Positions 10,885 through 26,611 of a stretch of DNA of 64,000 bases are shown here, piece after piece. The position numbers and the translations under genes are program-made. The stretch spans positions 512,399-576,398 of the forward strand of contig JACEEZ010013560.1 of assembly GCA_016584305.1 (NCBI GenBank), read 5' to 3'. Below the pieces are notes generated by a model. It saw only the letters and a program-made list of their open reading frames with translations. It made no database searches and was not told the origin of the DNA. How positions within the stretch are numbered: the first letter of the stretch is position 1; each line of letters begins with the position of its first letter. This stretch comes from Chionoecetes opilio (Eukaryota > Arthropoda > Malacostraca > Decapoda > Majidae).

Positions 10885-11580
10885 ATGGCACTCAACTGTC
10901 TCCCTCTTCAACAATCAACATTCTTGGGCTATCCTTTACTAAAAATATGATCTTAAAATTTCACATCTCATCTCTTGGTAAATTAGGTTCTAAAAAGTTA
11001 GGTGTTCTGTAGCGTATGCGTTAATTTTTTTCTCCCAAACAGTTGCTAACTCTGTACAGGGGTCTTATCCGCTCATGTACTATGGTGTATGCCCTCCTAA
11101 ACATGGTAGAGTCAAAAGATTTACGTTTCATCAACTCCTCTCCATTAAGTGACTGTCTTCAATCTCTAAATCACCGCCGCAATGCTGCTTCTCTTGCTAT
11201 CTTCTACCGTTATTTTCATTCTCATTGCTCTTCTGAACTTGCTAACTGCATGCCTCCCCCCCTTCCGCGGCCTAGCTGCACAAGACTTTTTTTTTATTTT
11301 CACCCCTATTCTGTCCATCTTACTAACGCAAGAGTTAACCAGTATCTTCACTCTTTCATTACTTTCACTGGTAAACTCTGGAACTCTCTTCCTGTTTCTA
11401 ATCTTTCACCTTCCAACGACTTAATATTTTCAAGCGAGGAATGACAAGACACCTCCCCAACTAAACTGGCCCTACTCCCTTTCTACAATATCACACTGTC
11501 TGCTTTATTGGGTCTGGCAACTAGGAGGATTTTAAGTTTTGTATTCCTTTGGCCAGTCCCTCATAATGTAAAAAAACAAC
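10885..11580 (+). mobile_element. LINE-B copy 1, 3' end of ORF2
   Basis: Plus-strand codons give LGLSFTKN...[11 protein letters not shown], then (frame broken near 11010) LLTLYRGLIRS, NHRRNAASLAIFYRYF, CMPPPLPRP and FTGKLWNSLPVS. This is the C-terminal tail of a Jockey/I-group non-LTR element. It ends with TGGCCAGTCC...ATGTAAAAAAACAA, a poly(A)-type tail. Stops and frameshifts make it a pseudogene. LINE-B copy 2 at 19440 is the better-preserved relative. Confidence 0.8.
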
Positions 11581-13910
<2,330 letters not shown>

Positions 13911-14200
13911 GCGGTGGCCGAGTGGAGAATCTTGGAGTAGTGAGCTCGAGGTCGCGAGTTCGAATCCCACCGGGGTCAAATCTTTAGGCCATCTTTAACT
14001 CAGTAGCCGGCCGGAAGATTAGAACCTGGTAGTGGACTGGTGAGCACAAGGTCTCGAGTTCAAGTCCCGCCAGGAGCAGCTGTTTTTGCCATCGTCCAGT
14101 GGCCGAAGATACCCACATGTTATCCATCAACCTCACCGACTGCGACTGCAAGTGCGACGGAGGGCACCAGGGGGCAGAATAAGCCTCAAATCAAATCATC
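13911..14200 (+). repeat. Tandem pair of tRNA-derived SINE heads plus body
   Basis: GGTGGCCGAGTGG (about 13913-13925) is a class II tRNA-like A box, and AGTTCGAATCC (13957-13967) is a near-canonical B box. A second B box AGTTCAAGTCC lies at 14057-14067. A SINE-like body follows (GTGGCCGAAGATACCCACATG). Acceptor arms do not pair. Confidence 0.6.
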
Positions 14201-15339
14201 ACAGGTGTCACTATAAAAATTCAGCCTGCATTACCACGGGCAAGGGCCAACCAACACAGCCCTCCAGAATATGCAGAGCAAACCGTTTCAACGTAAAAAA
14301 AGAAAAAAGAACAGTACCATACCTGTTGTTCCTTACGAGGCTGTTTGTGATAAATTGAATCATTTAATCTAATGTGAAAGACATAGGATAGTAAAGGCGA
14401 GGACTTCTTCCCGCCCTACAAACTCTCCATCCGAGTATATCAAGAAAGGAAGGAAAATTGTGAAACATGGAAATATTGCAGACATTTTGTAGCAACAAAA
14501 TAAATAAGGAAACTATCACTCTTGCTACTTCTACCCAGGTAAAACAAGCGGCGCAAAACTAACATAAACTACCTCAAAAAGCTACATTTCGCTGATTCAT
14601 TCGGAGATTAAATTGGGCCTAAAAATATAAATTGATGTACTTATCTAATATATTCTTAATTTTTTTAACTGTTACACTGTCATCGATATTAGAGAGTGAA
14701 ACATTCCGGACGCTTACGACACGATTAAATAATTGCTCAACTTCGTTAAATAACAATCTTTAATCTCAAACTGTGCCAGGAAGAGATAGAAGAAAAGTAG
14801 AACAAAAAAAAGGGAGGGAAAAAGAATTAGAAGAAAAAGAAAAACTGAATAAACTAGAAGAAAGTCCCACACCCAATAAAGAGAGTGAGTCAGTAAGAGA
14901 AAGAGGATTTTGTTGCAGGATAGATGTTAAAAAAAATATTTAATGCGTGTTCCTTATGAAGGAAAAACCTATTAAGAGAAAGTTTTTAATATATTTTCCT
15001 TTTCCCTAAACTTGAAAATATTTTCTCCACATTCACCCAAGCTCATCTTTAAAATTCTTATAACCTTTTATTTCTGTATGCATCATCATTCTCTTGTCCT
15101 TCACTCCTCTACTTCTCCCTCTTCCCTACATCCCACAACATCGCTGCTTCACCTCTTTCTCCTCTCCTTACCATGATGAAACAGCATCCCCCGCAGTGTT
15201 ACCCTTGACTCAGTCTTTCTACACGGTTGCATAGGGCCCCTGAAGCCACCCAGGGGCCCCCAAGCTCCCTTTTTTTTTAAGGGAAGTCTTCGCTGTTCTT
15301 ATCAACCCACCAAATTTTAATTCCTCTCAATAGCTGACA
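14201..15339. other. Gene-free stretch
   Basis: A/T-rich with a purine-rich patch (14780-14870). At about 15231-15258, GGGCCCCT and AGGGGCCC form a short inverted repeat. No gene recognised. Confidence 0.5.
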
Positions 15340-15592
15340 TGTCGCACGGAAAAGGAAAAGATTTAAAAAAGAAATAAGAAGAAACTGGTTCACAAATAGG
15401 GTGGTAAATGATTGGAATGGACTCAGTCATCAGGTAGTTAGTGCGGAGTCAATAGGGAGCTTTAGAAGGAGGCTAGACAATTTCATGGATGGGGATGAAA
15501 GGCGGATGTAGGTAATGCTAAGGAACAGGAACTACCACGTGTAGGTCTCACGGCCTCTTGTAGCTTCCTTATTTTCTTATGTTCTTATGTTC
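15340..15592 (+). mobile_element. LINE-A copy 3 (3' end only)
   Basis: Plus-strand codons 15345-15511 read FTNRVVNDWNGLSHQVVSAE and then RRRLDNFMDGD, the extreme C-terminus of LINE-A ORF2. They are followed by the shared 3' UTR (ACTACCACGTGTAGGTCTCA) and the octamers TTCTTATGTTCTTATG at 15573-15590. It is the most complete view of this family's 3' end. Confidence 0.85.
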
Positions 15593-18329
<2,737 letters not shown>

Positions 18330-18562
18330 GGAAGGAGGAAAGGGAGAGAGGGAGGAAGGAGGAAAGGGGAGATAGGGAGGAAAGAGGAAGGGGAGAGAGG
18401 GAGGAAAGAGGAAGGGGAGAGAGGGAGGAAAGAGGAAGGGGAGAGAGGGAGGAAAGAGGAAGGGGAGAGAGGGAGGAAAGAGGAAGGGGAGAGAGGGAGG
18501 AAAGAGGAAGGGGAGAGAGGGAGGAAAGAGGAAGGGGAGAGAGGGAGGAAAGAGGAAGGGGA
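18330..18562. repeat. 24-bp polypurine minisatellite
   Basis: About eight nearly identical 24-bp units (GAGGAAAGAGGAAGGGGAGA plus GAGG), preceded by degenerate units. The plus strand is almost pure purine. Because 24 is a multiple of three, every frame on both strands stays open, which explains the cluster of ORFs here. Confidence 0.95.
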
Positions 18563-19439
18563 GGCACGGCGAGGGGCAGGAATGGTTAATCTGCCCACCA
18601 GCATTCACAGGTGTGCTGGTCTATAGCTAAAATTCATCCTATTGTTCCCAAATAATAAACTTGAAAAATAGGCGTGTGAGAGAGCACACACAGTAGCTAC
18701 ATATATGATGGGGCATGTTATCATTCACGTGCGCAGTCAGAGCGAAGGAATTTTTTTTTTCTCAACTATGTATTCAATATGTTACACAGACAAGTCATTT
18801 ACCGCACTCCCTAGCATTGCAGAACACAGGTGGCGCCACATTTCTGCTTTTGCGTAAATGATAGAATAAGTAATAACATATATCATGATAGTATTTGTTT
18901 CCGTGGATATAATATCTCATGAAAGAAAATATTTCACTAAATATATTTAATGAGCAATTTCCAGTTTATCAACACATCATGCTGGAGCAGTGCTGACTAC
19001 ATTCATTTGGGCTTGTGTGGCGTTTGACTGCAGGATGAGGCGTATGATTGCATTTGTGTGAATCTATCATCCGTACTGAACGTTTTTTTTCTTCAAATTC
19101 CTCTTTTCCACCAAAAATACTTCAAAATGAAATCATATCAGGTTACCTTATTGAAAAAAAATGGAAATCCAATCAAATGTTGTAGATACGCAAAATCGAT
19201 ATTTATGTAATTATTCCGGCTACATTTGTGTACATAACAGTTAGAATATGATACTACAATGGAACATTTGGATCCATATCAATTATTGTGCAAATTCATA
19301 ACGCACCAATCAAGGGTTAATATTTCTCAGGATAAGGTTAAACTGACAAAAATAAATCAATACATAGTTTGCCGATTTTTTATTTCCATGTCAGACACAG
19401 CTACTCACTACTCAGTCCTCTCCACTTTCCCTTAGCACG
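18563..19439. other. Gene-free stretch
   Basis: A/T-rich, no recognisable coding sequence. Confidence 0.5.
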
Positions 19440-20125
19440 TGCAAACTCCACAAACACGGGAGGTTGTTTCATACCTCTGAAAAACGACGTCCTGTGGCGT
19501 CTGCGTCCTTTTTTTTCTCCCTCCCAGTTGCTTGCTCTCTACAGGGGCCTTATCCGCCCATGTATGGAGCATGTCTCACATGTTTGGGGAGGATCCACTC
19601 ATACAGCTCTCCTAAACAGGGTTGAGTCAAAAGCTTTTCGTCTCATCAACTCCCCTCCTCTGACTGACTGTCTTCAATCTTTAAATCACCGCCGCAATGT
19701 TGTTTCTCTTGCTATCTTCTACCGTTACTTTCAAGCTCACTGCTCTTCTGATCTTGCTAACTGCATGCCTCCCCCCCTCCAGCGGCCTCGCTGCACAAGA
19801 CTTTCTACTCATTCTCATCCCTATTTTGTCCATCTTCCTAATGCAAGAGTTCATCAGTATATTTACTCTTTCATCCCTTTCACTGGTAAACTCTGGAACT
19901 CTCTTCCTGTTTCTATTTTTCCACTTTCCTACGACTTAAATCTTTTCAAGAGAAGAGTAACAAGACACCTCCCGAACTAAATTGGCACACGCCTCTTTTT
20001 GTATTCTCTTACTGTCTTCTTTATAGGGACTGGCAACTAAGCCGGCTTCGTGTTACCTATTTTTGTTGTGCCCTTGGCCAGTCCTTTGTGATGTAAAAAA
20101 AATAAAAAAAAAATAAAAAAAAATA
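19440..20125 (+). mobile_element. LINE-B copy 2, ORF2 C-terminus and poly(A)-type tail
   Basis: An open segment to 19980 codes for LWRLRPFFSPSQLLALYRG, IRPCMEHVSHVWGG, VESKAFRLINSPPL, NHRRNVVSLAIFYRYF, CMPPPLQRPRC, GKLWNSLPVS and RRVTRHLPN. This is the post-RT C-terminal domain of a Jockey/I-group LINE and ends at a natural stop. The UTR ends TGGCCAGTCCTTTGTGATGT followed by A-rich sequence (20093-20125). RT and endonuclease are missing, so it is 5'-truncated. It aligns over its whole length with LINE-B copy 1. Confidence 0.85.
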
Positions 20126-21016
20126 CGTCACCGCCACGGCCTCTCACAGGGCTTCATAAATTATTTTCCTTTACAACATCCCGCTCCCCCCCCCCCTCCC
20201 CTTAATCCACAGATTCCACACCTTCGTGCCATCCTATAACAGCCTCCATAAAACCCCCTCCTGTAGGTCTACTCAACACAGGCCTCCATCACCGTCTCCT
20301 AAGTAAGGCCCGTCGAGGCAACAACCTTTCCCGACCAGACCCTGTTGGAGGCCCCTCGAGAACCCCTGGGAGGAAAGGTTGCTGGGGCCTTTTTTTTTCT
20401 TTTTTCTTTTCGGTCACTCGTACATTCTGGACGAGGCTTCCACTCCGAGGCTCACACGGCAGGATTCTCAGAGCGTGGTTAAAAGGACCCGAATTTTTTT
20501 TAGAAAAAGGAGAAAAAGGAATGGGAATGGGGAAAAGAGGAAAAGGAGGAGGAAGAATAGGAGAAAAAGATGTGGGAAGAGGAAGAGAATAAGAAGGGAA
20601 GGGGAGATTTAAGAGTAGGAAGATAAAACTGTAATTTTAAATGAAGACAGCGGCGGTCTCATGGCACAGGAACAGACAAGAAAAAAAGAAAAAAAAAGTG
20701 ACTGACTGACAAGGAATATGAAGGACAGTGAAGAAAGATGCAGAATGGAAACAACGAAACAAAACGAAGGGAGAAAAATATGAGCATATATTTTTGTAAT
20801 ATGTAATTTTCGTGCAGGCAAACTTAGGATGCCGTGATAGGAATACCTGAACCAAGGATGGAAGAGGCGGCAAGGAAATGTGACGGGAACTAACAACACG
20901 AAACTCAATCTTCGCAAACTCATAAGAACACAGTATTGCCGGGCGAAAAACAATAAAACTAGATGCGAGGCGTCAGGTAGCGTGCCACTGTGCCAGGTCG
21001 GAGAGACAGACAGATA
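20126..21016. other. Gene-free stretch
   Basis: Short poly(T) and purine-rich patches (20490-20610). No gene recognised. Confidence 0.5.
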
Positions 21017-21092
21017 AACACACACACACACACATACACACACACACACACACACACAAAGAAAAAAAAATACACACACCACACACACACAC
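21017..21092. repeat. (CA)n microsatellite
   Basis: CA run broken by GAAAAAAAAATA near 21060. Confidence 0.95.
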
Positions 21093-21835
21093 AAGACTCG
21101 AGGCAAAATGAACAGCAATACCACCTACCTGAGTGACGACTGTCGCCCATCACGAGGGTGCAAACGCGATCCCACTGGAGTGAAGAAAGAGAAAAATTGT
21201 TTTACGGAAACTAAACATATAATTAAGTAGTCAACATGAAAACAACGAATGGCTTACAAATAACTATGCACTGTTGGTTGTCGGTAAAATGTGAAGGCAG
21301 GGTTGTAAAGTGCTAGAGCATTACAATAGACAGTGGTGATCTGAATATCACATCCACTAATTAAAGACCAAGAAATAAATACATTACGTACGAGGAACGC
21401 CTTCACTCCACCGCTGTTACCCACTTTGACCAACTGATTTCGGTTTGACCTTCGAATCGTTATTGAAAATGTGAAATAATTGACATGCTACCCGCCTATT
21501 TGCATCTCCAGTGTTATTCCATGTCGAGGTAAATGAACAGTTCGGTTCTATGAGCGTGAACATTGATTACATAACATTTGCCCACCACCACCACAGTTTA
21601 CTGAGCCGCCTAATGGAACACAAAGACATCATTCTACCGTAAAGGTAAAATATAATTGACGTAATCGTAAGTGGATGTGGATACACATTTTATTTACAAT
21701 TTGAGTTGGCAGCTTAACCGAAAAAAACACTATTTAATTTTTTTTTCTTGTAGAATATAGCAGATAATGTATGATATAATGGAGGTTTTCTTTGAAGAAT
21801 TAGCTTTACTTCTACTAATGTGCAATATAAACGTG
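21093..21835. other. Gene-free stretch
   Basis: Nothing recognised on either strand. Confidence 0.5.
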
Positions 21836-22107
<272 letters not shown>

Positions 22108-22255
22108 ATACGGGCAGGAGACTTTCTCTGAGACAGATCTCGTTAAAAGTGATAGCTAGTTCAGCGTTTATTATCTTTTTAAAGATATTTTCTCTTTGTC
22201 TTAAGAGTGTCTTATTCTCTTTTGTAATAACTTTTATTACTTCGCCGTAGCTTGT

Positions 22256-22312
22256 CATTTTTGCTGTATCGCGATTTCGGGTCTAAGAACCCTTCTTCAG
22301 CAGCACGTGGAA
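22256..22312 (-). ncRNA. Hammerhead-ribozyme-like motif (copy in Penelope 3' region)
   Basis: On the minus strand: GTGCTG, core CTGAAGA, stem II GGGT...ACCC, GAAA, then a minimal stem III AT-CGCG-AT, followed by AC and AGC, which pairs with the GCTG before the core (stem I). The order matches type I hammerheads described in Penelope-like elements. One extra A sits between the core and stem II, so activity is uncertain. Confidence 0.5.
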
Positions 22313-22349
22313 GATGTTTTCTCCTCAGTTGTAGAGGTGAGCATGACTT

Positions 22350-22643
22350 AGTTGCGGAGTGAAGCGCTATTTATTGATGAAGTCTGGCTGCCACGCAGCC
22401 TAGTGGCGGCGCTGATTGGTAGATAGCTTCTGCTTCTCGTCTCCGTAAGTGGGAGACGCTTATTGGTTGTTGACTCCTCGCTTTGTTTCTCTGTGAGTAG
22501 GCTGTTATTAGCTTTTGTTCTTTTCATGCTTGGTAGAGCTTCTAGGTCGTTTGCCTGTACGTTAAGCTTGGGATTGATCTCTTTTATGTATAGTGCTTCT
22601 AGAATTGGAAGACGCCGCACATCTGCACACATGTCGACCAATG
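22350..22643 (-). pseudogene. Penelope-like element, C-terminal tail
   Basis: An open segment of about 97 codons begins right after the foldback breakpoint: LVDMCADVRRLPILEALYIK, then INPKLNVQANDLEALPSMKR, ending SINSASLRN and a stop. The ILEALYI...PKLN block directly follows the GIY-YIG endonuclease in Penelope proteins, so this is the missing end of the protein at 25177-26173. I see no frameshift inside this piece. Confidence 0.8.
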
Positions 22644-23483
22644 GACCCTACCCATAACTACGTCACGGTTTGTTTACATAGGTGCATTGTGGGGATAAGT
22701 CGGGGTCGCCGCGGGTGGACCTACGAAAGGAAAACTACGGCGATGGAAGAATTTATAATTATTTTGCGCGAAATTGATATTCCAGGTGCTATATTACTGT
22801 GCTCTGTTCTCGCTGAGAACACTATTGAGAAGACCTGAGGTAATGGCTGATGTGCAGAGGCTTCTAAACCAAGAAAACGGAGTCATAACAGAGCCTCGTC
22901 AAAAGGTAAGCAACTGGTAGGTACGTAATGTGTCCCTACCACTTGCTTACTTCTTAATGAGACTCTGCTGTGACTGTTTTCCTGGTTTAGAAGCCTTTGC
23001 ACATCAGCCATCACCTCAGGTCTTCTCTATATTGTCAGCGAGCACGGAAATATAGCACCTGGAATATCAATTTCGCCCAAAACAACTCGAAATTTTTTCA
23101 TCGTCGTAGTCTTCTCTTTGTAGGTTGTACATATTTTTATTCATGGTTATGATAGTATTAAAATACCTTATTAATTGAGTTCCTTTTGTTGTCTTTCCTC
23201 ATAAGTAGTGGTACATCATGGTTTAAGTGTTACTTGACGAGCCAATGAATACTCTTGAGTCTATACCAACATCACCAACCTTTGCTTTGATTTATCTTAT
23301 TACTCCATCGGTATCCGGTCATTTCGCCCACATGCCATTTCGCCACACCATGGAGTCATTTCGCCCACAGGTCAATTCGCCCACACTATGGAGTCATTTC
23401 GCCCACACTATGGAGTCTAGGAGCTAGGAGGTTAGGTTATATTTGTTTAGTGTGTCGAGAACCCCCCCAACCCCCCGCTAGGA

Positions 23484-23594
23484 GGTTAGGTTAGATTTGT
23501 TTAGGTTAGGTTAGGGTAGGTTAGATTTGGGTAGTTTAGGTTAGGTTAGGTTAGGTTAGGTTAGATTTGGTTAGGTTAGGATAGGTTAGATTTG
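23484..23594 (+). repeat. Interstitial TTAGG-type repeat, left arm
   Basis: At least five perfect TTAGG units (about 23536-23562) are embedded in TTAGATTTGG variants. The inverted CCTAA counterpart is in the right arm. TTAGG is the ancestral arthropod telomere repeat, but this copy is part of a foldback element. Confidence 0.8.
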
Positions 23595-24227
23595 GCACGG
23601 ATGGGTAATGTCACCGTGGTTATGCAACTTGTTTATGGATGGAGTAATAAAATAAATCAAAGCAAAATCTAACCTAATCAATACCGTCGGCGAGTTTTCC
23701 CGATTTGTGTAGGGATAAAAATGTCGGTAGACGACAGTACCAGGTAAAATGAGGCAAGGATGGGTAATGTCACCGTGGTTATGCAACTTGTTTATGGATG
23801 GAGTGGTTACCGGTCATTTCGCACACACGTCAATTCGCCCACAAGACATTTCGCCCACATGTAAGAGTCAATTCGCCCACTCTAAAGTCAATTCGCCCAC
23901 ACGATCCATGTCACGGAGTCATGTAACTATATCTTCCTCTGGCAGAAATGAAATTAACCACCAGTAACCTTGGGCGAAATGACGGTAAATTTCTAGTGTT
24001 TGCCCATACTCTCCCACTTCCCCCAAACAAGTTTGGGGACCTGTGGGAATGCGGGGTTTTCGGGTTGGGAACAAATTATGCATCGGAAACACGTAATTAA
24101 AGGGTTGTGTAGGGGGGGTAAAATTCCCTAGATCTAGGGTAATTTCCTTATATCTAGAGAAAATTGCCTAACCAAAATAAACCTAGCCAAACCAAAATTA
24201 ACCTACCCTAGCAAGGGGGCTTGACCC

Positions 24228-24345
24228 ACCGATAACCTAACCTAACCAAATCTAACCTATCCTAACCTTACCCAATCTAACCTAAACTACCCAAATCTAA
24301 CCAACCCTAACCTAACCTAAACAAATCTAACCTAACCTCCTAGCG
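24228..24345 (-). repeat. Interstitial CCTAA-type repeat, right arm
   Basis: CCTAACCTAACC with AAATCTAACC variants mirrors the left-arm block in inverted orientation. Confidence 0.8.
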
Positions 24346-25176
24346 GGGGGTTGGGGGGTTCTCGACACACTAAACAAATATAACCTAACCTCCTAGCTCC
24401 TAGACTCCATAGTGTGGGCGAAATGACTCCATAGTGTGGGCGAAATAGCTCCATGGTGTGGCGAAATGACTCCATGGTGTGGCGAAATGGCACGTGGGCG
24501 AAATGATCGGATACCGATGGAGTAATAAGATAAATCAAAGCAAAGGTTGGTGATGTTGGTATAGACTCAAGAGTATTCATTGGCGCGTCAAGTAACACTC
24601 AAACCATGATGTACCACTACTTATTATGAGGAAATACAACAAAAGGAACTCAATTAATAAGTTATTTTAATACTATCATAACCATGAATATATACAACCT
24701 ACAAAGAGAAGACTACGACGCTGAAAAAATTTAGAGTTGTTTTGGGCAAAATTGATATTCCAGGTGCTATATTTCTGTGCTCGCTGACAACATAGAGAAG
24801 ACCTAAGGTGATGGTTGATGTGCAAAGGCTTCTAAACCAGGAAAACAGTCACATCAGTCTCATTAAGAAGTAAGCAAGTGGTAGGGACACATTACGTATC
24901 TACCAGTTGCTTACCTTTTGACGAGGCTCTGTTATGACTCTGTTTTCTTGGTTTAGAAGCCTCTGCATATCAGCCATTACCTCAGGTCTTCTCAATAGTG
25001 TTCTCAGCGAGAACAGAGCATAGTAATATAGCACCTGGAATATCAATTTCGCGCAAAATAATTATAAATTCTTCCATCGCCGTAGTTTTCCCTTCGTAGG
25101 TCCATCCGCGGCGACCCCGACTTATCCCCACAATGCACCGATGTAAACAAACCGTGACGTAGTTATGTCTGGGGCC

Positions 25177-26173
25177 CTAAAAATGTTCTTGTGATGATGA
25201 TGCCATGTTTTTCTAATAGGTGACTTTTTGGGGCTCCGGAAGTTAGGTGGCAGGTAAGACGTCGAGACAGCTTCGTTGTCGTCATGCCGATGTAGGATGA
25301 GGGGAGGACTTCACAGTTTCCTCTTTTGCAAGTGATCCTATATACGACTTGGGACTTTTGTTTTGTCTCCTTCGTCTGGCTTGGGCTGTTACGGAGAAGG
25401 AGGTTGCTGGTGTTCTTGTTGTTGTAATAAATTTGTAGTTTTATTCTCCTCTCTGGGTCTGCAGGTTTCACATTACGGTTGACGATTTGTGATATTATTC
25501 TTTCTTCTTCCTGGTGAGCGGTGGAGAAGAAAGCCCGGTAGACAATAGTTATGTCCTGACTCTTTTTTGTGGCGTTAGGGTTGTACCAGTTCTCCATGAT
25601 TTTCTTAGTCTGACGGTTGATGTCTCTCTCCCTGAAGCCGTTGTTGATGAGGACTTGAGTGGATCGCTTGATTTCTTTGTGTATAAGTTGCCATGTACTG
25701 CAGTGTGTGAGAGCTCTTCTGATGTAAGCACCTATTGTGGAATCTTTATATATCTGCGGGCATTCGCTTTCTCCGTTGAGGCAGTGTCCGGTGTTCGTTG
25801 GCTTCACGTAGACGTTTGTGATGACTGATTCTTCTTTCTGCGTTACAAGGACGTCCAAAAACGGCATTGATTTGTCTGAGCTGCTTTCTATGGTGAAGGT
25901 GATGCCTGAAGTATCTTGTAGGCAGAGCTTCAGCTGTTCTGCTTCGTAGTGACTTTTCGTTTTGATAAAGATGTCATTGATGTAGCGGCAATATATGTCG
26001 GGCTTGCTTATTTTCTTGAATACTTCTTCTTCTACGCAACCCATGAAGAAGTTTGCCAGCAATATTCCTAAGGGAGAGCCCATAGCGACGCCGTCTATTT
26101 GTTGATATTTGTTTCCTCGGAGAGAGGTAAAAGGTGCTTCTTTGCAAAAGAAGCACCTTTGCAAAAGAAGCAA
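25177..26173 (-). pseudogene. Penelope-like reverse transcriptase plus GIY-YIG endonuclease, truncated
   Basis: About 330 open codons. Residues 24-50 hold IDGVAMGSPLGILLANFFM, a Penelope RT block. The catalytic motif is YINDIF (64-69), with Asn where the first catalytic Asp should be. MPFLDVLV and YVKPTNTGHCLN follow. Near residue 280 comes a Cys-bearing linker (ITCKRGNCE), then SYIGMTTTKLSRRLTCHL, the GIY-YIG endonuclease. The N-terminal third is absent, replaced by the inverted terminal copy. The last codons before 25177 run into the foldback element. The Asp-to-Asn change argues the copy cannot reverse transcribe. Confidence 0.85.
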
Positions 26174-26252
26174 GAAGCCCAGACTTCATCAATAAATAGC
26201 GCTTCACTCCGCAACTAAGTCATGCTCACCTCTACAACTGAGGAGAAAACAT

Positions 26253-26310
26253 CTTCCACATGCTGCTGAAGAAGGGTTCTTAGACCCGAAATCGCGATAC
26301 AGCAAAAATG
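26253..26310 (+). ncRNA. Hammerhead-ribozyme-like motif (inverted Penelope end)
   Basis: Same core as the minus-strand copy at 22256-22312: CTGAAGA at 26266-26272, GGGT...ACCC stem, GAAA, ATCGCGAT, AC, then AGC pairing with GCTG. Only a few bases differ between the two copies, none in the core. Confidence 0.5.
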
Positions 26311-26420
26311 ACAAGCTACGGCGAAGTCATAAAAGTGATTACAAAAGAGAATAAGACACTCTTAAGACAGAGAAAATATCTTTAAAAGATAATAAACGCT
26401 GAACTAGCTATAACTTTTAA

Positions 26421-26519
<99 letters not shown>

Positions 26520-26522
26520 TAT

Positions 26523-26578
<56 letters not shown>

Positions 26579-26611
26579 TATATATCAATATATATATATA
26601 TAAACACAGAC
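26421..26611. repeat. (TA)n microsatellite
   Basis: Long TA run with AAT and CAA interruptions. It replaces the 3' hairpin end of Helitron copy 1. Confidence 0.95.

Larger units (their letters stand above)
22644..25176. mobile_element. 2.5-kb foldback element with about 0.94-kb inverted arms
   Basis: CATAACTACGTCACGGTTTG at 22653 is matched by its complement ending at 25167. The two sides remain inverted copies inward to about 23594 and 24228, leaving a spacer of about 0.63 kb. Outer GGACCC/GGGCCC bases may extend the termini. Inside each arm are a smaller palindrome, a TTCGCCCACA-type minisatellite and a TTAGG/CCTAA block. No transposase is visible. The insert splits the Penelope gene after its ITRTFL codons. 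No clear TSD, so the superfamily is open. Confidence 0.75.
22110..26410 (-). mobile_element. Penelope-like element with inverted terminal copies
   Basis: On the minus strand the RT/GIY-YIG gene (26173-25177) is interrupted by the foldback element and resumes at 22643. It is followed by a 3' region down to about 22110. The last coding residues and 3' region (22375-22150) reappear in inverted orientation at 26188-26410, upstream of the 5'-truncated RT. Penelope-like elements typically have pseudo-LTRs, often partly inverted and 5'-truncated, so the architecture fits. Each inverted end carries a hammerhead-like core. A TA tract borders one end and a GA tract the other. Confidence 0.8.

Noticed and set aside
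23484..24345. A telomere or telomeric end
   Set aside because: TTAGG units are few, degenerate and present as an inverted pair inside a mobile foldback element with Penelope sequence on both sides.
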